64,000 bases of DNA from Deltaproteobacteria bacterium (GTDB lineage: Bacteria; Desulfobacterota; Desulfovibrionia; Desulfovibrionales; Desulfovibrionaceae), in NCBI GenBank assembly GCA_031285295.1, contig JAITWK010000038.1, forward strand, positions 62,001-126,000, given 5' to 3'. The translations under genes and the position numbers were made by a program. Below the pieces are notes generated by a model. The model was not told the origin of the DNA. It saw only the letters and a list, made by a program, of their open reading frames with translations, and did not search any database. Positions 9,682-18,440 of the stretch are shown in pieces. Positions within the stretch are counted from its first letter, which is position 1, and the number at the start of each line of letters is the position of its first letter.

Positions 9682-9700
9682 AAACCCTTGTGTGCCGGAT

Positions 9701-10441
9701 TTATACCGCAAAACGGATTTTGAAAAACAGATCTTCCGGTTTGTCCAGCAACACTTTTGCGCCGCTGGCCAGCAATTCTTCGGCAGGTCTGAACCCCCAG
9801 GTCACACCAATTGGCAACATGCCGGAATTAACAGCCGTACCCATATCCGTGACGGTATCGCCCACAAAACCCATTTCAGACGGCGCAAGGCCGAGGAGTT
9901 CGGCAATAGCCAAGGCTGTGGACGGATCCGGTTTGAGCGGGCCGCCCTCGCGGCTGCCTTCGATGGCCGCGAAAGCCTGCTGCGGCAAATAATGCGCGAC
10001 CGTACTCAGGGTCAAATCATGCATTTTGTTGGAAAGCACGGCAACGGGTACACCCTGCGCGTTCAACGTTTCCAGCATGGCTTGCACTCCGGAATAGGGA
10101 ACGGTTTTGACGCAACAGTTGGCGGCGTAAAAATCCAGCATCTGCCGTACCATCAAATCCAGTTTTTTCTTTTCGTCCTCTGCGGAGCATGCGTCTATTG
10201 CGCGAGCGGGATCCGCGTCATTCGGTTCCTTATTTTCACTGCCCGCGTATTTTGAGGCCTGGCGCAACATACGGCGCACCCCTTCGCCCACCAGCGGGCG
10301 TACTTCCTCCAGGCTTCTGGCCGGCAAGCCATGCAGACCCAGCGCATAGTTACAGGCCGCGTGCAAATCGCCCAAACTGTTCAGCAAGGTGCCATCCAAA
10401 TCGAAAATCAGGCCCTTAACAGTGGGCAGACTATTATTCAT
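9701..10441 (-). CDS. gph: HAD-superfamily phosphatase, phosphoglycolate phosphatase type
   Basis: A 246-residue HAD hydrolase of the Gph group. Motif I is LIFDLDGTLLNS near the N-terminus with both catalytic Asp. A cap domain follows, with a slightly long, acidic, Lys-rich insert around 75-100. Motif II is AVLSNK, Lys of motif III lies in GPLKPDPS, and motif IV is FVGDTVTDM. It dephosphorylates 2-phosphoglycolate or a related sugar phosphate. The exact substrate is not certain from sequence. AAGGAAA precedes the start. It is closely followed by the glycosidase-like lipoprotein gene on the same strand. Confidence 0.88.
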   Translation of the reverse strand: MNNSLPTVKGLIFDLDGTLLNSLGDLHAACNYALGLHGLPARSLEEVRPLVGEGVRRMLRQASKYAGSENKEPNDADPARAIDACSAEDEKKKLDLMVRQMLDFYAANCCVKTVPYSGVQAMLETLNAQGVPVAVLSNKMHDLTLSTVAHYLPQQAFAAIEGSREGGPLKPDPSTALAIAELLGLAPSEMGFVGDTVTDMGTAVNSGMLPIGVTWGFRPAEELLASGAKVLLDKPEDLFFKIRFAV

Positions 10442-10483
10442 CCGTATTTCCTTTATTACAGTATCACACCACGCTCATGCCGA

Positions 10484-10608
10484 GTAGCGCCTAAGTTTGC
10501 CGTCAGACAAGGAAGGCGAGTTTTTTGCGAAGGAAGTGTACTCTTTTGGTACTCGACCGGAGCAAAAAACGATGCCTGACGCAGTATCACGGCAAAATCA
10601 GGCGCGGC
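10484..10608. repeat. Palindromic intergenic element, copy C (long form with inserted module)
   Basis: It begins with the same GTAGCGCCT arm and TTTGCCGT inner arm as copy A and ends with the matching ATCACGGCAAAATCAGGCGC. Between them sits an extra module (10531-10561, starting AGGAAGTGTACTCTTTTGGT) that is repeated base for base at 24254-24284. The right end abuts the stop codon of the minus-strand receptor gene at 10609. Confidence 0.8.
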
Positions 10609-12717
10609 CTAGATAACTTTGGACTGCGCAGCCATAGCCACCACCTGCTCACCCGCAGGAGTATGCAGCACTTCGCGCAAAACCTGCACTATATGCTGAT
10701 CGTAGCTGCCGCTTTCCTTTTCCAGAATGTTCAGCACGGTGTCCACATCCATGGCCGGACGGTAGGAACGCGGCCTGGCCATGGCGGTAAAGGCGTTGGC
10801 CACAGCCAACACCCGCCCGTATATTTTGATTTCTTCGCCCTGCAAGCCGTGCGGATAGCCCTTACCGTCCAGACGCTCGTTCATCTGCTCTATGGCGTCA
10901 ATTACCGGCAAATCCTCAAACTCGATGTTGCTCAGGATGGTCCGCGTGTGCTCGACATGCTGTTCCATAACCTTTTTTTCTTCGTCAGTGAGCGCACCGG
11001 GCTTGTCCACGATTTCGCGCGGCACAAACATTTTGCCGATCTGTGAAAGCGTGGCGGCAGCAGTAATGGTGGCCGTATCTTTTTCGGAAAGGTTCATAAA
11101 CTTGCTGATCAGCCTGGTAACCGCGCCCATGATGCGCGAATGTCCGCCCAGGAAGGGATCGGTACGCTCAATGGCCTGCACCAGGGCGTCAATGGTCTGC
11201 TGCACCATACGGCGGCTGTGCTCCTGCGTTTCCACCACACGGGTCATGTCGCGGAACACGGAAACTATGCCAATCGGCGCACGGTTGTCGCCATCGCGCA
11301 GTGGGGTTTTGGATATCTGAAAGTGATGCCGCCGGGATTGCAGCCAGAGCATTTCGTTGATGGTGATTTCCTCCCCTGTCATCAGCACATGCTGATCCGA
11401 GGTATTCAAACGCTTGGCCGTATCAAAACCGAACACCGCAGCAATGTCCATGCCGGGAACATCCTTGGCCTCGCGGCCCACGGCCAGGCCGAAGGCGCGG
11501 TTGACATACAGATAAGTTCCCTTGTTGTCCGTAAGGGAAATGGGGTCGGAAATGGTGCTGTTGATGCTGTCCAGCAGGCGTTTCTGCTCGTCGATAACCT
11601 GAAAGAGATCCTGGAATTGCCGCAGCACAGCCGAACGCTCATGCCCAATCAGCCACCACCAGACAATGGCCATCAGCAGGAGCAGTACCACGGCGATAAG
11701 TCCGGTAACGATATAGGTATCCTTGTTGCTGGCGCTCAAAAAAGCCTGCACATCACTGTAATTCTGCTCCAGCATGACCCACCAGTCAGCCAGCATAACC
11801 TTGGCACCGCGCGAAAGCGCGGCTTCGCCGCCGCTCACCGAGGCACGCTGCCCAAAAGCAATATTGCTGTCCGCCTCAAGGGCAAGCGGGGCTATATCCT
11901 GAACCCGATCCTGATTGTAATAGACGATCTGCATTCCGCCCTCGGTCTTTTGCAGGAGAGCGGAGGCATAGCCCTTGCCGGTATAGGTGTAGCCGGTAAA
12001 AGTGAAGAGATCGCGCAGCTTCGGCCCAACCGGCTTGACCAGATAAAGCACGGCAGCGGTAACGGTTTGATCATTGGCGTCCTGAATGGTTATCGGCATA
12101 AAAATACCGATGACCAGCCCGTATTGCGGATCCGACTCAGTCGGGCCAAAACGGGTCTGGCCGTTCAGGGCCACTTCCGTGGCAATGCGCTGATTGGCCG
12201 GGTTTAAGCTGTTACGCGCCGGATCGGTGAACATATACATTTCACCCTTGCGGTTGGTCATGCCGCCATAGCTGAACTCGTTATCCTTGACGATATCGCG
12301 CAGATAACTGCGCATAAGATCCATCTGCTGACTGAGCAGATCGGGGGCGTCCTCAAAATAAGGAGAATCGCCCTCCCCGGATTCCATGGGAATCACAAGA
12401 TTATCGTCAGCGCGTAAAAATTCTTCAGCAAACTGTTTTACAACCAACGCTTCCGCGAAACGGTTAGCCGGTTCCAGCATGGTTTTAAGCCAGTTGTTTA
12501 TTTCATGCGCCCGCGTAAAGGCCATGTTCTGCATGTCCTTTTCAATATTCCGCCAGGCTTCTTCTTGTGTGTTCTTGACGGAGTAATTGATGAAGGCAAT
12601 GGCTCCGGCAATGATAACGGCCGCAATCGCAAGCCCAAGGAACAGAACATGCGTCTTGCGCCTCAGATTTTGCATCTCCCCCATTGCCTGGGACTGTTCA
12701 TTCAGATTTTGTGACAT
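10609..12717 (-). CDS. Membrane receptor with extracytoplasmic sensor, PAS and degenerate HD-GYP domain (candidate LapD-type receptor)
   Basis: About 702 residues. A first membrane helix (about 22-44) and a second (about 338-360, VVLLLLMAIVWWWLIG) enclose a ~290-residue periplasmic Cache-like region. A PAS domain (ISDPISLTDNKGTYLYVN) and an HD-GYP-like domain follow. The HD-GYP domain has lost its metal site. The HD dyad is SQ in AATLSQIGKMFVP, the HHE motif is MNE in QMNERLDGKGYP, and the later ADxFDA Asp residues are altered in VANAFTAMA. GYP and the H of GHSR remain. It should therefore bind rather than cut c-di-GMP, if it binds it at all. It lies directly downstream of the LapG-like protease gene, so a LapD-like role is inferred. 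The ATG at 12717 has GGAG 6 bases upstream. A GTG at 12729 is an alternative. Confidence 0.88.
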   Translation of the reverse strand: MSQNLNEQSQAMGEMQNLRRKTHVLFLGLAIAAVIIAGAIAFINYSVKNTQEEAWRNIEKDMQNMAFTRAHEINNWLKTMLEPANRFAEALVVKQFAEEFLRADDNLVIPMESGEGDSPYFEDAPDLLSQQMDLMRSYLRDIVKDNEFSYGGMTNRKGEMYMFTDPARNSLNPANQRIATEVALNGQTRFGPTESDPQYGLVIGIFMPITIQDANDQTVTAAVLYLVKPVGPKLRDLFTFTGYTYTGKGYASALLQKTEGGMQIVYYNQDRVQDIAPLALEADSNIAFGQRASVSGGEAALSRGAKVMLADWWVMLEQNYSDVQAFLSASNKDTYIVTGLIAVVLLLLMAIVWWWLIGHERSAVLRQFQDLFQVIDEQKRLLDSINSTISDPISLTDNKGTYLYVNRAFGLAVGREAKDVPGMDIAAVFGFDTAKRLNTSDQHVLMTGEEITINEMLWLQSRRHHFQISKTPLRDGDNRAPIGIVSVFRDMTRVVETQEHSRRMVQQTIDALVQAIERTDPFLGGHSRIMGAVTRLISKFMNLSEKDTATITAAATLSQIGKMFVPREIVDKPGALTDEEKKVMEQHVEHTRTILSNIEFEDLPVIDAIEQMNERLDGKGYPHGLQGEEIKIYGRVLAVANAFTAMARPRSYRPAMDVDTVLNILEKESGSYDQHIVQVLREVLHTPAGEQVVAMAAQSKVI

Positions 12718-12735
12718 GCTAGTCTCCACCTTAAT

Positions 12736-13527
12736 TTACTTCTTCATCGGCGGCACATGCGCCCAGCGATAGACCTCATTGACGGAATAATACGGCCGGT
12801 AATGGCTGTAATTGCTGTGCGAAAGCACCATGGCTGTAACGTTGTCCAATATATATACTTCATTGCCAGTATAAACTGCCAGCACGGCATGGTCCAGTCC
12901 GCGGATGGTGTCACGCAGAATGACCACCCGCATTTTTTCCGGATCCACCCCAAGCTGCTTCAAGGCATAAAACTTGGTTATGGCGTAATCTTCGCAATCA
13001 CCGGAGTTTTTTATAAATTCGTCCGGCGTGGCCCAATAGTCGCTGATGCCGTAAACCGTGCGATCCTGACGGTACGGCCACTGGTTGAAAAATGAATTAA
13101 CCCCTTTGGCTTTTTCCAAATCCCCTGCTGTTGCCAAACGGGTCTTGAGTTTTTCCCAGGCCCCGGCCTCGCGTTTGCGATTGCTGACCGTAAAAGCGCC
13201 GTCTATGTCGTCCCTGCCCCGGTAAAGCTTGAGAATGCGCTCCCACTTGGGCATGTTCTTGATCTTGCTTCGAAATTCGACGGTACCGAACAGCCGATCC
13301 GGCTTGAAATCCGCCTTGCGTGGGGCGGACGCGCCTGCGGACGATTTGGCTGGCGCGGGCGCCGGAGCCTGACCCCAGTCAAGCTCCACCGGAGGTTTGT
13401 CAAACTCCAGCGCTTCAGCGGCCAGGCCGGTCAAAGCCCCCGAAAAGACCGGCAACCAGCAAAGCGAGGCCGCAAGGCCCAACGCCGCCAGGCGTCTGGA
13501 CCAATTTTGTGACGCGCCATATCGCAT
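12736..13527 (-). CDS. lapG: LapG-like periplasmic cysteine protease (BTLCP, transglutaminase-like)
   Basis: A 263-residue exported protein. A signal peptide (cleavage near GLAAEALEF) and a Pro/Ala/Ser linker lead into a bacterial transglutaminase-like cysteine protease domain. Counting from the ATG, the catalytic triad is C178 in SGDCEDYAI, H213 in LDHAVLAV and D228 in YILDNV. LapG cuts the N-terminal retention region of giant adhesins to release them from the outer membrane, and it is held back by a c-di-GMP-loaded LapD. Its place between the membrane fusion protein and the membrane receptor fits. A TTG at 13539 would overlap the upstream stop by four bases. The ATG at 13527 is the more ordinary start. 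Confidence 0.88.
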   Translation of the reverse strand: MRYGASQNWSRRLAALGLAASLCWLPVFSGALTGLAAEALEFDKPPVELDWGQAPAPAPAKSSAGASAPRKADFKPDRLFGTVEFRSKIKNMPKWERILKLYRGRDDIDGAFTVSNRKREAGAWEKLKTRLATAGDLEKAKGVNSFFNQWPYRQDRTVYGISDYWATPDEFIKNSGDCEDYAITKFYALKQLGVDPEKMRVVILRDTIRGLDHAVLAVYTGNEVYILDNVTAMVLSHSNYSHYRPYYSVNEVYRWAHVPPMKK

Positions 13528-13535
13528 CGTACTGA

Positions 13536-15539
13536 TCAACGCTCCCGGAAGGCATTCTGCTGGGCTTTTACAATCGGTTTGAGCAGATAGGAAAGAACCG
13601 ATTTCTTACCTGTCAGAATGTCCACCTGGGCTGTCATGCCCGGCATGATCGGCAGGGCCTTGCCGTGGTACATGATGGAGTTGCTCCTGGTCAGCAGGCG
13701 CACCTCAAAATAAACCTCGCCCTTCTTGTCCTCGATGGTATCATCGCTGATATATTCCAGAGTGGCTTCCAGTCCTCCGTAAATGGAAAAGTCATAAGCG
13801 GTAATTTTTACTACAGCCGGCTGCTTTTCCGCCGGATTGTCCGAAGTGCGCAAAAAGGCACGGTCATTGGGGCTGATTCTGGCCTCAATAAGAAGGTTAT
13901 CGTCAATCGGGATGATTTCCATTATGGTTGCGCCGGATTGCACGGTACCGCCAATGGTGCTGATCAGGATGCGCTTGACCTTGCCCTTTACCGGCGAACG
14001 CACTTCCTTGCGGTTGACCGTATCGGTACCCTGGGCGATCATGGCGTCAATTTCGCTGAGAGCCGCGCTTCTGGTGTTGTATTCTTCCTGAATGGTGGAT
14101 TGCCACTCACGCTGACGCGAGTTGATCCGCTCCCCGGCTTCATCCACGGCGCTCTGACCGCGCGAAATCTGCTGGACGGTCGATTCCAGATCGCCGCGCA
14201 GGCGCACCACTTCCTGTTCCATGCGCGAAAAATCCAGCGCCGAATAAACGCCGCTCTTGGCCAGGGGGGCCACTTTGTCACGCGTTTCAGTGGCGATGCG
14301 CAAACTTTCGCTCAAACTATTGCGTCTGGCCTGCGCTTCCTCAACCTCGCGCAAACGCTGTTCCAGTTGCGCTTCCAGAGCACGCATTTCAGATTCGCGC
14401 TGATCGATGTGGTTTTGGTAAAGATCCATCTGACCGGCGGCCACGCTCGGATACTCGTCAGTCAAATCCTGGGGAAAAACCGGAATAGTTCCGTCCCGCT
14501 CGGCCTGCAAGCGCACCACCATGGCGCGCAGCACGGCCTGCTGATCCTTGTTGCGCTGCAAATCGCTGGAAGCGCGCACGTTGGAAATATTGGCCAGCAC
14601 CTGCCCCTTGGCAACATCATCACCGGCCCGCACCAGCATGCTCTCCAGCACGCCGCCTTCCATATACTGTATTTCCTGAATCGGCAGGGCGGAAACCACC
14701 TGCCCCTGCCCTCTGGTAACCTCATCCAGTTGAGCTATGGAAGCCCAAATGATGAACACAAAGAAAAATACCAGCACCCCGGCAGACATCAAAAAAGCAC
14801 GCGGCTTGCCGTGGCGGTGCAAAGCGGCATCCACTTCGGTCATGTACTGCAAATCGATCGGATCAACTTTGCCTTGAAAAAAAAGGTTGGAGACCAATTC
14901 ATTTTTGATGCGCTGCAAGTCTTCGCGCTTAACCTTGCTGAAAAGTTGCGGCAGGCCGGACAACAACGCCGGAACGCCACCCGGTTTGGCAGCCGGAGCA
15001 TCTGGCGGAACTGCCGGAACGCCAGCCCCGGTTGCGGGAACGGGAGAAGCCGATGCAGCGGCGGGAACAGCCGGAGAGACAGGGGCAACCGGAGCTGCCG
15101 GGACCGTCTGAGTGGCCTGAACCGGAGTATTGCCCGCACCTTGTGGTTGTTGCGACGGTTGCGGCATTTGAGCCGCCGCCAGCGGTACCCCCTTGGGCGG
15201 CATTTGGGCTGCCGCCAAAGGCGTATCTTTAGACGGCATTTGAGCGGCTGCAAGCGGTACACCCTTGGGCGGCATTTGGGCTGCCGCTAAAGGCGTACCT
15301 TTGGGGGGCATTTGCTGCTGTGACGGCTGCGGCATCTGGGCGGCTGCAAGCGGCACTCCCTTGGGCGGCATTTGGGCTGCCGCTAAAGGCGTACCTTTAG
15401 GGGGCATTTGCTGCTGTGACGGCTGTGGCATTTGAGCGGCTGCCAACGGCACGCCCTTGGGCGGCATCTGGGCCGCCGCGAGAGGCACCTCGGCCTTTAC
15501 AGCGTTATCGTTATGTTTATTGTCTTGTGCTTCAGGCAT
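13536..15539 (-). CDS. Type I secretion membrane fusion protein (HlyD/LapC type) with repetitive N-terminal tail
   Basis: 667 residues. The first ~135 are a cytosolic tail of eight PLAAAQMP units spaced by PPKGV/T or QPSQQQ, then a Pro/Ala/Val stretch. A single membrane helix lies at about 253-275 (AFLMSAGVLVFFFVFIIWAS). After it come a biotinyl-lipoyl half (IQEIQYMEGGVLESMLVRAGDDVAKGQ), a long coiled coil (about 345-490) and the second half with VRSPVKGKVKRILISTIGGTVQSGA. This is the periplasmic adaptor joining the ABC exporter to TolC. AGGTGA precedes the ATG, and it starts 26 bp after the exporter gene. The repetitive tail is not part of the usual family. Confidence 0.93.
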   Translation of the reverse strand: MPEAQDNKHNDNAVKAEVPLAAAQMPPKGVPLAAAQMPQPSQQQMPPKGTPLAAAQMPPKGVPLAAAQMPQPSQQQMPPKGTPLAAAQMPPKGVPLAAAQMPSKDTPLAAAQMPPKGVPLAAAQMPQPSQQPQGAGNTPVQATQTVPAAPVAPVSPAVPAAASASPVPATGAGVPAVPPDAPAAKPGGVPALLSGLPQLFSKVKREDLQRIKNELVSNLFFQGKVDPIDLQYMTEVDAALHRHGKPRAFLMSAGVLVFFFVFIIWASIAQLDEVTRGQGQVVSALPIQEIQYMEGGVLESMLVRAGDDVAKGQVLANISNVRASSDLQRNKDQQAVLRAMVVRLQAERDGTIPVFPQDLTDEYPSVAAGQMDLYQNHIDQRESEMRALEAQLEQRLREVEEAQARRNSLSESLRIATETRDKVAPLAKSGVYSALDFSRMEQEVVRLRGDLESTVQQISRGQSAVDEAGERINSRQREWQSTIQEEYNTRSAALSEIDAMIAQGTDTVNRKEVRSPVKGKVKRILISTIGGTVQSGATIMEIIPIDDNLLIEARISPNDRAFLRTSDNPAEKQPAVVKITAYDFSIYGGLEATLEYISDDTIEDKKGEVYFEVRLLTRSNSIMYHGKALPIMPGMTAQVDILTGKKSVLSYLLKPIVKAQQNAFRER
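15140..15490 (-). repeat. In-frame tandem repeats encoding PLAAAQMP units
   Basis: Within the membrane fusion protein gene, eight copies of a PLAAAQMP-coding unit alternate with PPKGV, PPKGT, PSKDT and QPSQQQM spacers. The units are 36 or 60 bases long, so copy-number change keeps the frame. Third positions differ between copies (for example gcggctgcaag and gctgccgctaa), so the array is not freshly amplified. Confidence 0.9.
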
Positions 15540-15565
15540 AATTTGTCACCTTAAAATAAAAAACG

Positions 15566-18085
15566 CTAGGGCTGGCGGCCTATACCGTTCGGCCCCAGGG
15601 AATTCTGCTGCCCTGCTGTCATGGCGCTGCGCTTGGCAGCGGACTTGACCTGTTCCTGTTTGAGGAACTCCAATACCTTTTCTTTCGGGCCATCGGCATA
15701 GACGCGGCCCTGATCCATGACCACCAGGCGTTGTACCAGATCGAGCATGCTCAGGCGGTGCGTGATCAGCACCACGGTCTTGTTGCCCATGGTGCTGGAC
15801 AGACGGTGCTTGAGCATGTTTTCGGAGAAGTTGTCCATGTTGCTGCTTGGCTCGTCAAGAATCAAAATATCCGGATCGCGCAACAGGGCGCGGGCAATGG
15901 CCACCGATTGGCGCTGCCCGCCGGAAAGGTTCATGCCGCGCTCACCCACCTGCATGCCAAAACCGACCGGATTATTGCGTACAAAATCGGTAACACCGGC
16001 GATATTGGCCGCACGCAGGATCATGCGATCATCGACGTTGGCCGCGCCAAAAGCGATATTTTCACGCACCGTGCCGTAAAACAGGTAGTTATCCTGCGAT
16101 ACGTAACCGAAACGGGAGCGCAGCGTGGTGGTATCAAGCTGGCGTATATCCACCCCGCCCATTTTGACCGCGCCCGCCGAAGGCTGATAAAGCCCTACAC
16201 AAAGCCTGCCCATCGTACTTTTGCCAGACCCCATGGCCCCAATGATGCCCACCCGCTCACCGGGACGCAAAGAAAGATTCACGCTTTCCAAAGCCCCGCG
16301 CTCGTTGCCCGGATATTTGAAGCTCAATTCCTCGATGCTCAGCGAGTGTTCCAGATAGCCAAACTCCACATAGCTGTCGTTGGCCACGTTTTCCGTGGGC
16401 AATTGCATGAGCTGATCCAGAGCTTTGAGCGCCATTCTGGATTGCTGAAGCCGCGCAAACATGCCCGCCATTTGCGAAAGAGGGGCCATGGCCCGGCCAG
16501 CCAACATGTTGCAGGCGATAATGCCGCCCATGGTAATCTGCCCTTCGCTGAACTGGTACACGCCAACGATGATCAGCCCCACACTTACCAGTTGGGTGAG
16601 CAATACCGAAGTGGTGATGGAAAGATTGGCCATGCGCTTGCTGTCCGCGTTGGAAAGTGCGCTCATGCCCACAACCTTTTCCCAGGCGCTCATCATGCGG
16701 CCTTCGGCCATGCTGGTCTTGACGGTCTCCAGACCGTTGATCAACTCGACCAGCAGGGCGTTTTTCTGCATATTTTCCTTAAAGCCCTTTTCCGCCGAAT
16801 GCTGCATGGGAAACTGCACCATGATGCCGACAATAACCACAATGGGGATGGCCGCCACCGGCACCAGGACCAGCGGGCCGCCGATATAGAAAATAATGCC
16901 GAGAAAAATAAACAAAAATGGCAGGTCCACCAACACGGTCATGGTGGAGGAGCTGAAAAATTCACGCAGCGATTCAAACTCGCGCAGGTTGTTGGCCAGG
17001 GATCCGGTGGATTCCGGCTTGGAGTCCAGCCGAAGATTCAGCACTTGCTGCATGAGCTTGCTGGCCAGGATGATATCCGCGTTTTTACCGGCCAAATCCA
17101 CAAAATAGCTGCGCAGGTTGCGCAAAATGAAATCGAAGATGTAAGCGATAAAAATACCCACGGCCAAAGCCCACAGCGTTTCGACCGAGTTCAGCTTGTT
17201 CGGCAGCACCTTGTCGTAGACGTTCATAAAGAACAGAGGCCCGCACAGGGTCAGCAGGTTAATGATCAGGCTGCTGGAAAGCACATGTTTATAAATCGGC
17301 AAAAAGCCGGTCAAAGTACCCCAGAACCACTGGGTAGTTTTGAGCAGCCTTACCCGGCTGGCGCGTTCATCAAGCTTGCCCTCCAGCTTGGCAAAAACCG
17401 CGTAACCAATGTATTCCTTTTCCAGCTCCTCACGTGCGATCGTTATCGGTGCGCCCTGCTCCGGAAAAATCACCTTGGCCGTTGTTTCGTCATAACCGGT
17501 AAGGACGCAGGCTCCCTCATTCTGCAACATCAGTATGCAAGGCAAAGTGAGCGCGGAAATATTATCCAGTTTCGGCTTGGAGATGATGCTGGAATCAAGG
17601 CCAATGCCCTTGGCCGCGCGTAAAATGGCCGTGGGCCTGAAGCTGGCCTGCCCGGCGGGAAGCCTGGAGGCGATTACGTTGGCCGACACCGGGCGGCCAT
17701 AAAGCTTGAACAGCAGCGCTATGCATTGCAGCATGGGCGGATAAAAATCCACCTGCGAGGGTTCCGGCTCCAAAGCCCAGGCCGAAGTGGAAGAGGCCTC
17801 GCGCGATGAGCCCCCGCCCGAAGCTGCCGACTGCCCGGCAACATTGCCCGGCAGGCCCCCATCTTTATCTACAGGATCTGCCGGAGCTACCGGCACCATG
17901 CCGTCCGTATCGTTGTTACTCATACTGTTGCCATCTATATTATTGTTATCCGAATTTACTATGCTGCCTGGCGTCTGCGCCTGCCCGGCCACGGCATGCT
18001 TCCGCCCTGTATCGTCTTTGGCGGGTGGCGGCCCTGCGGGAGCAGTTTGCTGTTGGTCGGGTTCGCTGTTTCTTTTGTCAGACAC
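15566..18085 (-). CDS. Type I secretion ABC transporter with C39-like domain (LapB type)
   Basis: About 839 residues. An acidic, low-complexity N-terminus (about 1-115) leads to a C39-like domain (YPPMLQCIALLFKLYGRPVS to GYAVFAK) that lacks the Asp-Cys arrangement of active C39 peptidases, so it should bind but not cut substrates. A six-helix transmembrane region (about 275-540) follows, then an ATPase with Walker A GAMGSGKST, signature LSGGQRQ and Walker B ILILDEPSS. This is the inner-membrane motor of a Lap-like adhesin exporter. I chose the GTG at 18085 because AGGAGA lies 6 bases upstream. An ATG at 18121 has no such site. The exported adhesin is not encoded in this window. Confidence 0.93.
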   Translation of the reverse strand: MSDKRNSEPDQQQTAPAGPPPAKDDTGRKHAVAGQAQTPGSIVNSDNNNIDGNSMSNNDTDGMVPVAPADPVDKDGGLPGNVAGQSAASGGGSSREASSTSAWALEPEPSQVDFYPPMLQCIALLFKLYGRPVSANVIASRLPAGQASFRPTAILRAAKGIGLDSSIISKPKLDNISALTLPCILMLQNEGACVLTGYDETTAKVIFPEQGAPITIAREELEKEYIGYAVFAKLEGKLDERASRVRLLKTTQWFWGTLTGFLPIYKHVLSSSLIINLLTLCGPLFFMNVYDKVLPNKLNSVETLWALAVGIFIAYIFDFILRNLRSYFVDLAGKNADIILASKLMQQVLNLRLDSKPESTGSLANNLREFESLREFFSSSTMTVLVDLPFLFIFLGIIFYIGGPLVLVPVAAIPIVVIVGIMVQFPMQHSAEKGFKENMQKNALLVELINGLETVKTSMAEGRMMSAWEKVVGMSALSNADSKRMANLSITTSVLLTQLVSVGLIIVGVYQFSEGQITMGGIIACNMLAGRAMAPLSQMAGMFARLQQSRMALKALDQLMQLPTENVANDSYVEFGYLEHSLSIEELSFKYPGNERGALESVNLSLRPGERVGIIGAMGSGKSTMGRLCVGLYQPSAGAVKMGGVDIRQLDTTTLRSRFGYVSQDNYLFYGTVRENIAFGAANVDDRMILRAANIAGVTDFVRNNPVGFGMQVGERGMNLSGGQRQSVAIARALLRDPDILILDEPSSNMDNFSENMLKHRLSSTMGNKTVVLITHRLSMLDLVQRLVVMDQGRVYADGPKEKVLEFLKQEQVKSAAKRSAMTAGQQNSLGPNGIGRQP

Positions 18086-18440
18086 AAAAGTCTCCTGGCA
18101 AATTATGCCTGTATAAATCATCAGCTAATTGATCATAAAAAAACTTCTAAACTCGCTTGAAAAAAAAAGCAATTTTCTCAAAATGATAATAACGTACCCT
18201 ACGCGCAATAGCAAAAACAAATAGTTGCCAAAGTGCTATTTATCAAACCTTGAAAGTTAAAGGCAACAATGCTACAACTAACAAATATTATTTGTGATTT
18301 TAACGGTTTTGTTATATTATGGTAAAGTATCATTGATTTCCTAATTTTTCCATGAAATAAGTCACTCCAACACTCAAGCTCCACTGGAGCTTGTAAAAAA
18401 ACACATTCAAATGCTGCACCCTATTCAATGGAGTATAACG
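18086..18440. promoter_or_regulatory. AT-rich divergent regulatory region between the exporter and tolC genes
   Basis: 355 bp without a gene and clearly more AT-rich than its neighbours. It must hold the promoters of both the exporter operon and tolC. A perfect hairpin CAAGCTCC-ACT-GGAGCTTG at 18376-18394 lies 46 bp before the tolC start; with an A run rather than a T run after it, it looks more like a protein-binding site or leader hairpin than a terminator. I could not pick out a convincing -35/-10 pair. Confidence 0.5.

Noticed and set aside
13665-15290. 541-codon plus-strand frame opposite the membrane fusion gene
   Set aside because: A shadow of a GC-rich gene. The minus-strand protein has a complete HlyD architecture and ribosome binding site.
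15140-15490. Possible CRISPR array
   Set aside because: The repeats are contiguous, in frame and encode PLAAAQMP units. There are no unique spacers of constant length and no cas genes.
18376-18394. Terminator before tolC
   Set aside because: The stem is perfect but is followed by A residues on the plus strand and has no T run on either strand, and no gene ends nearby.
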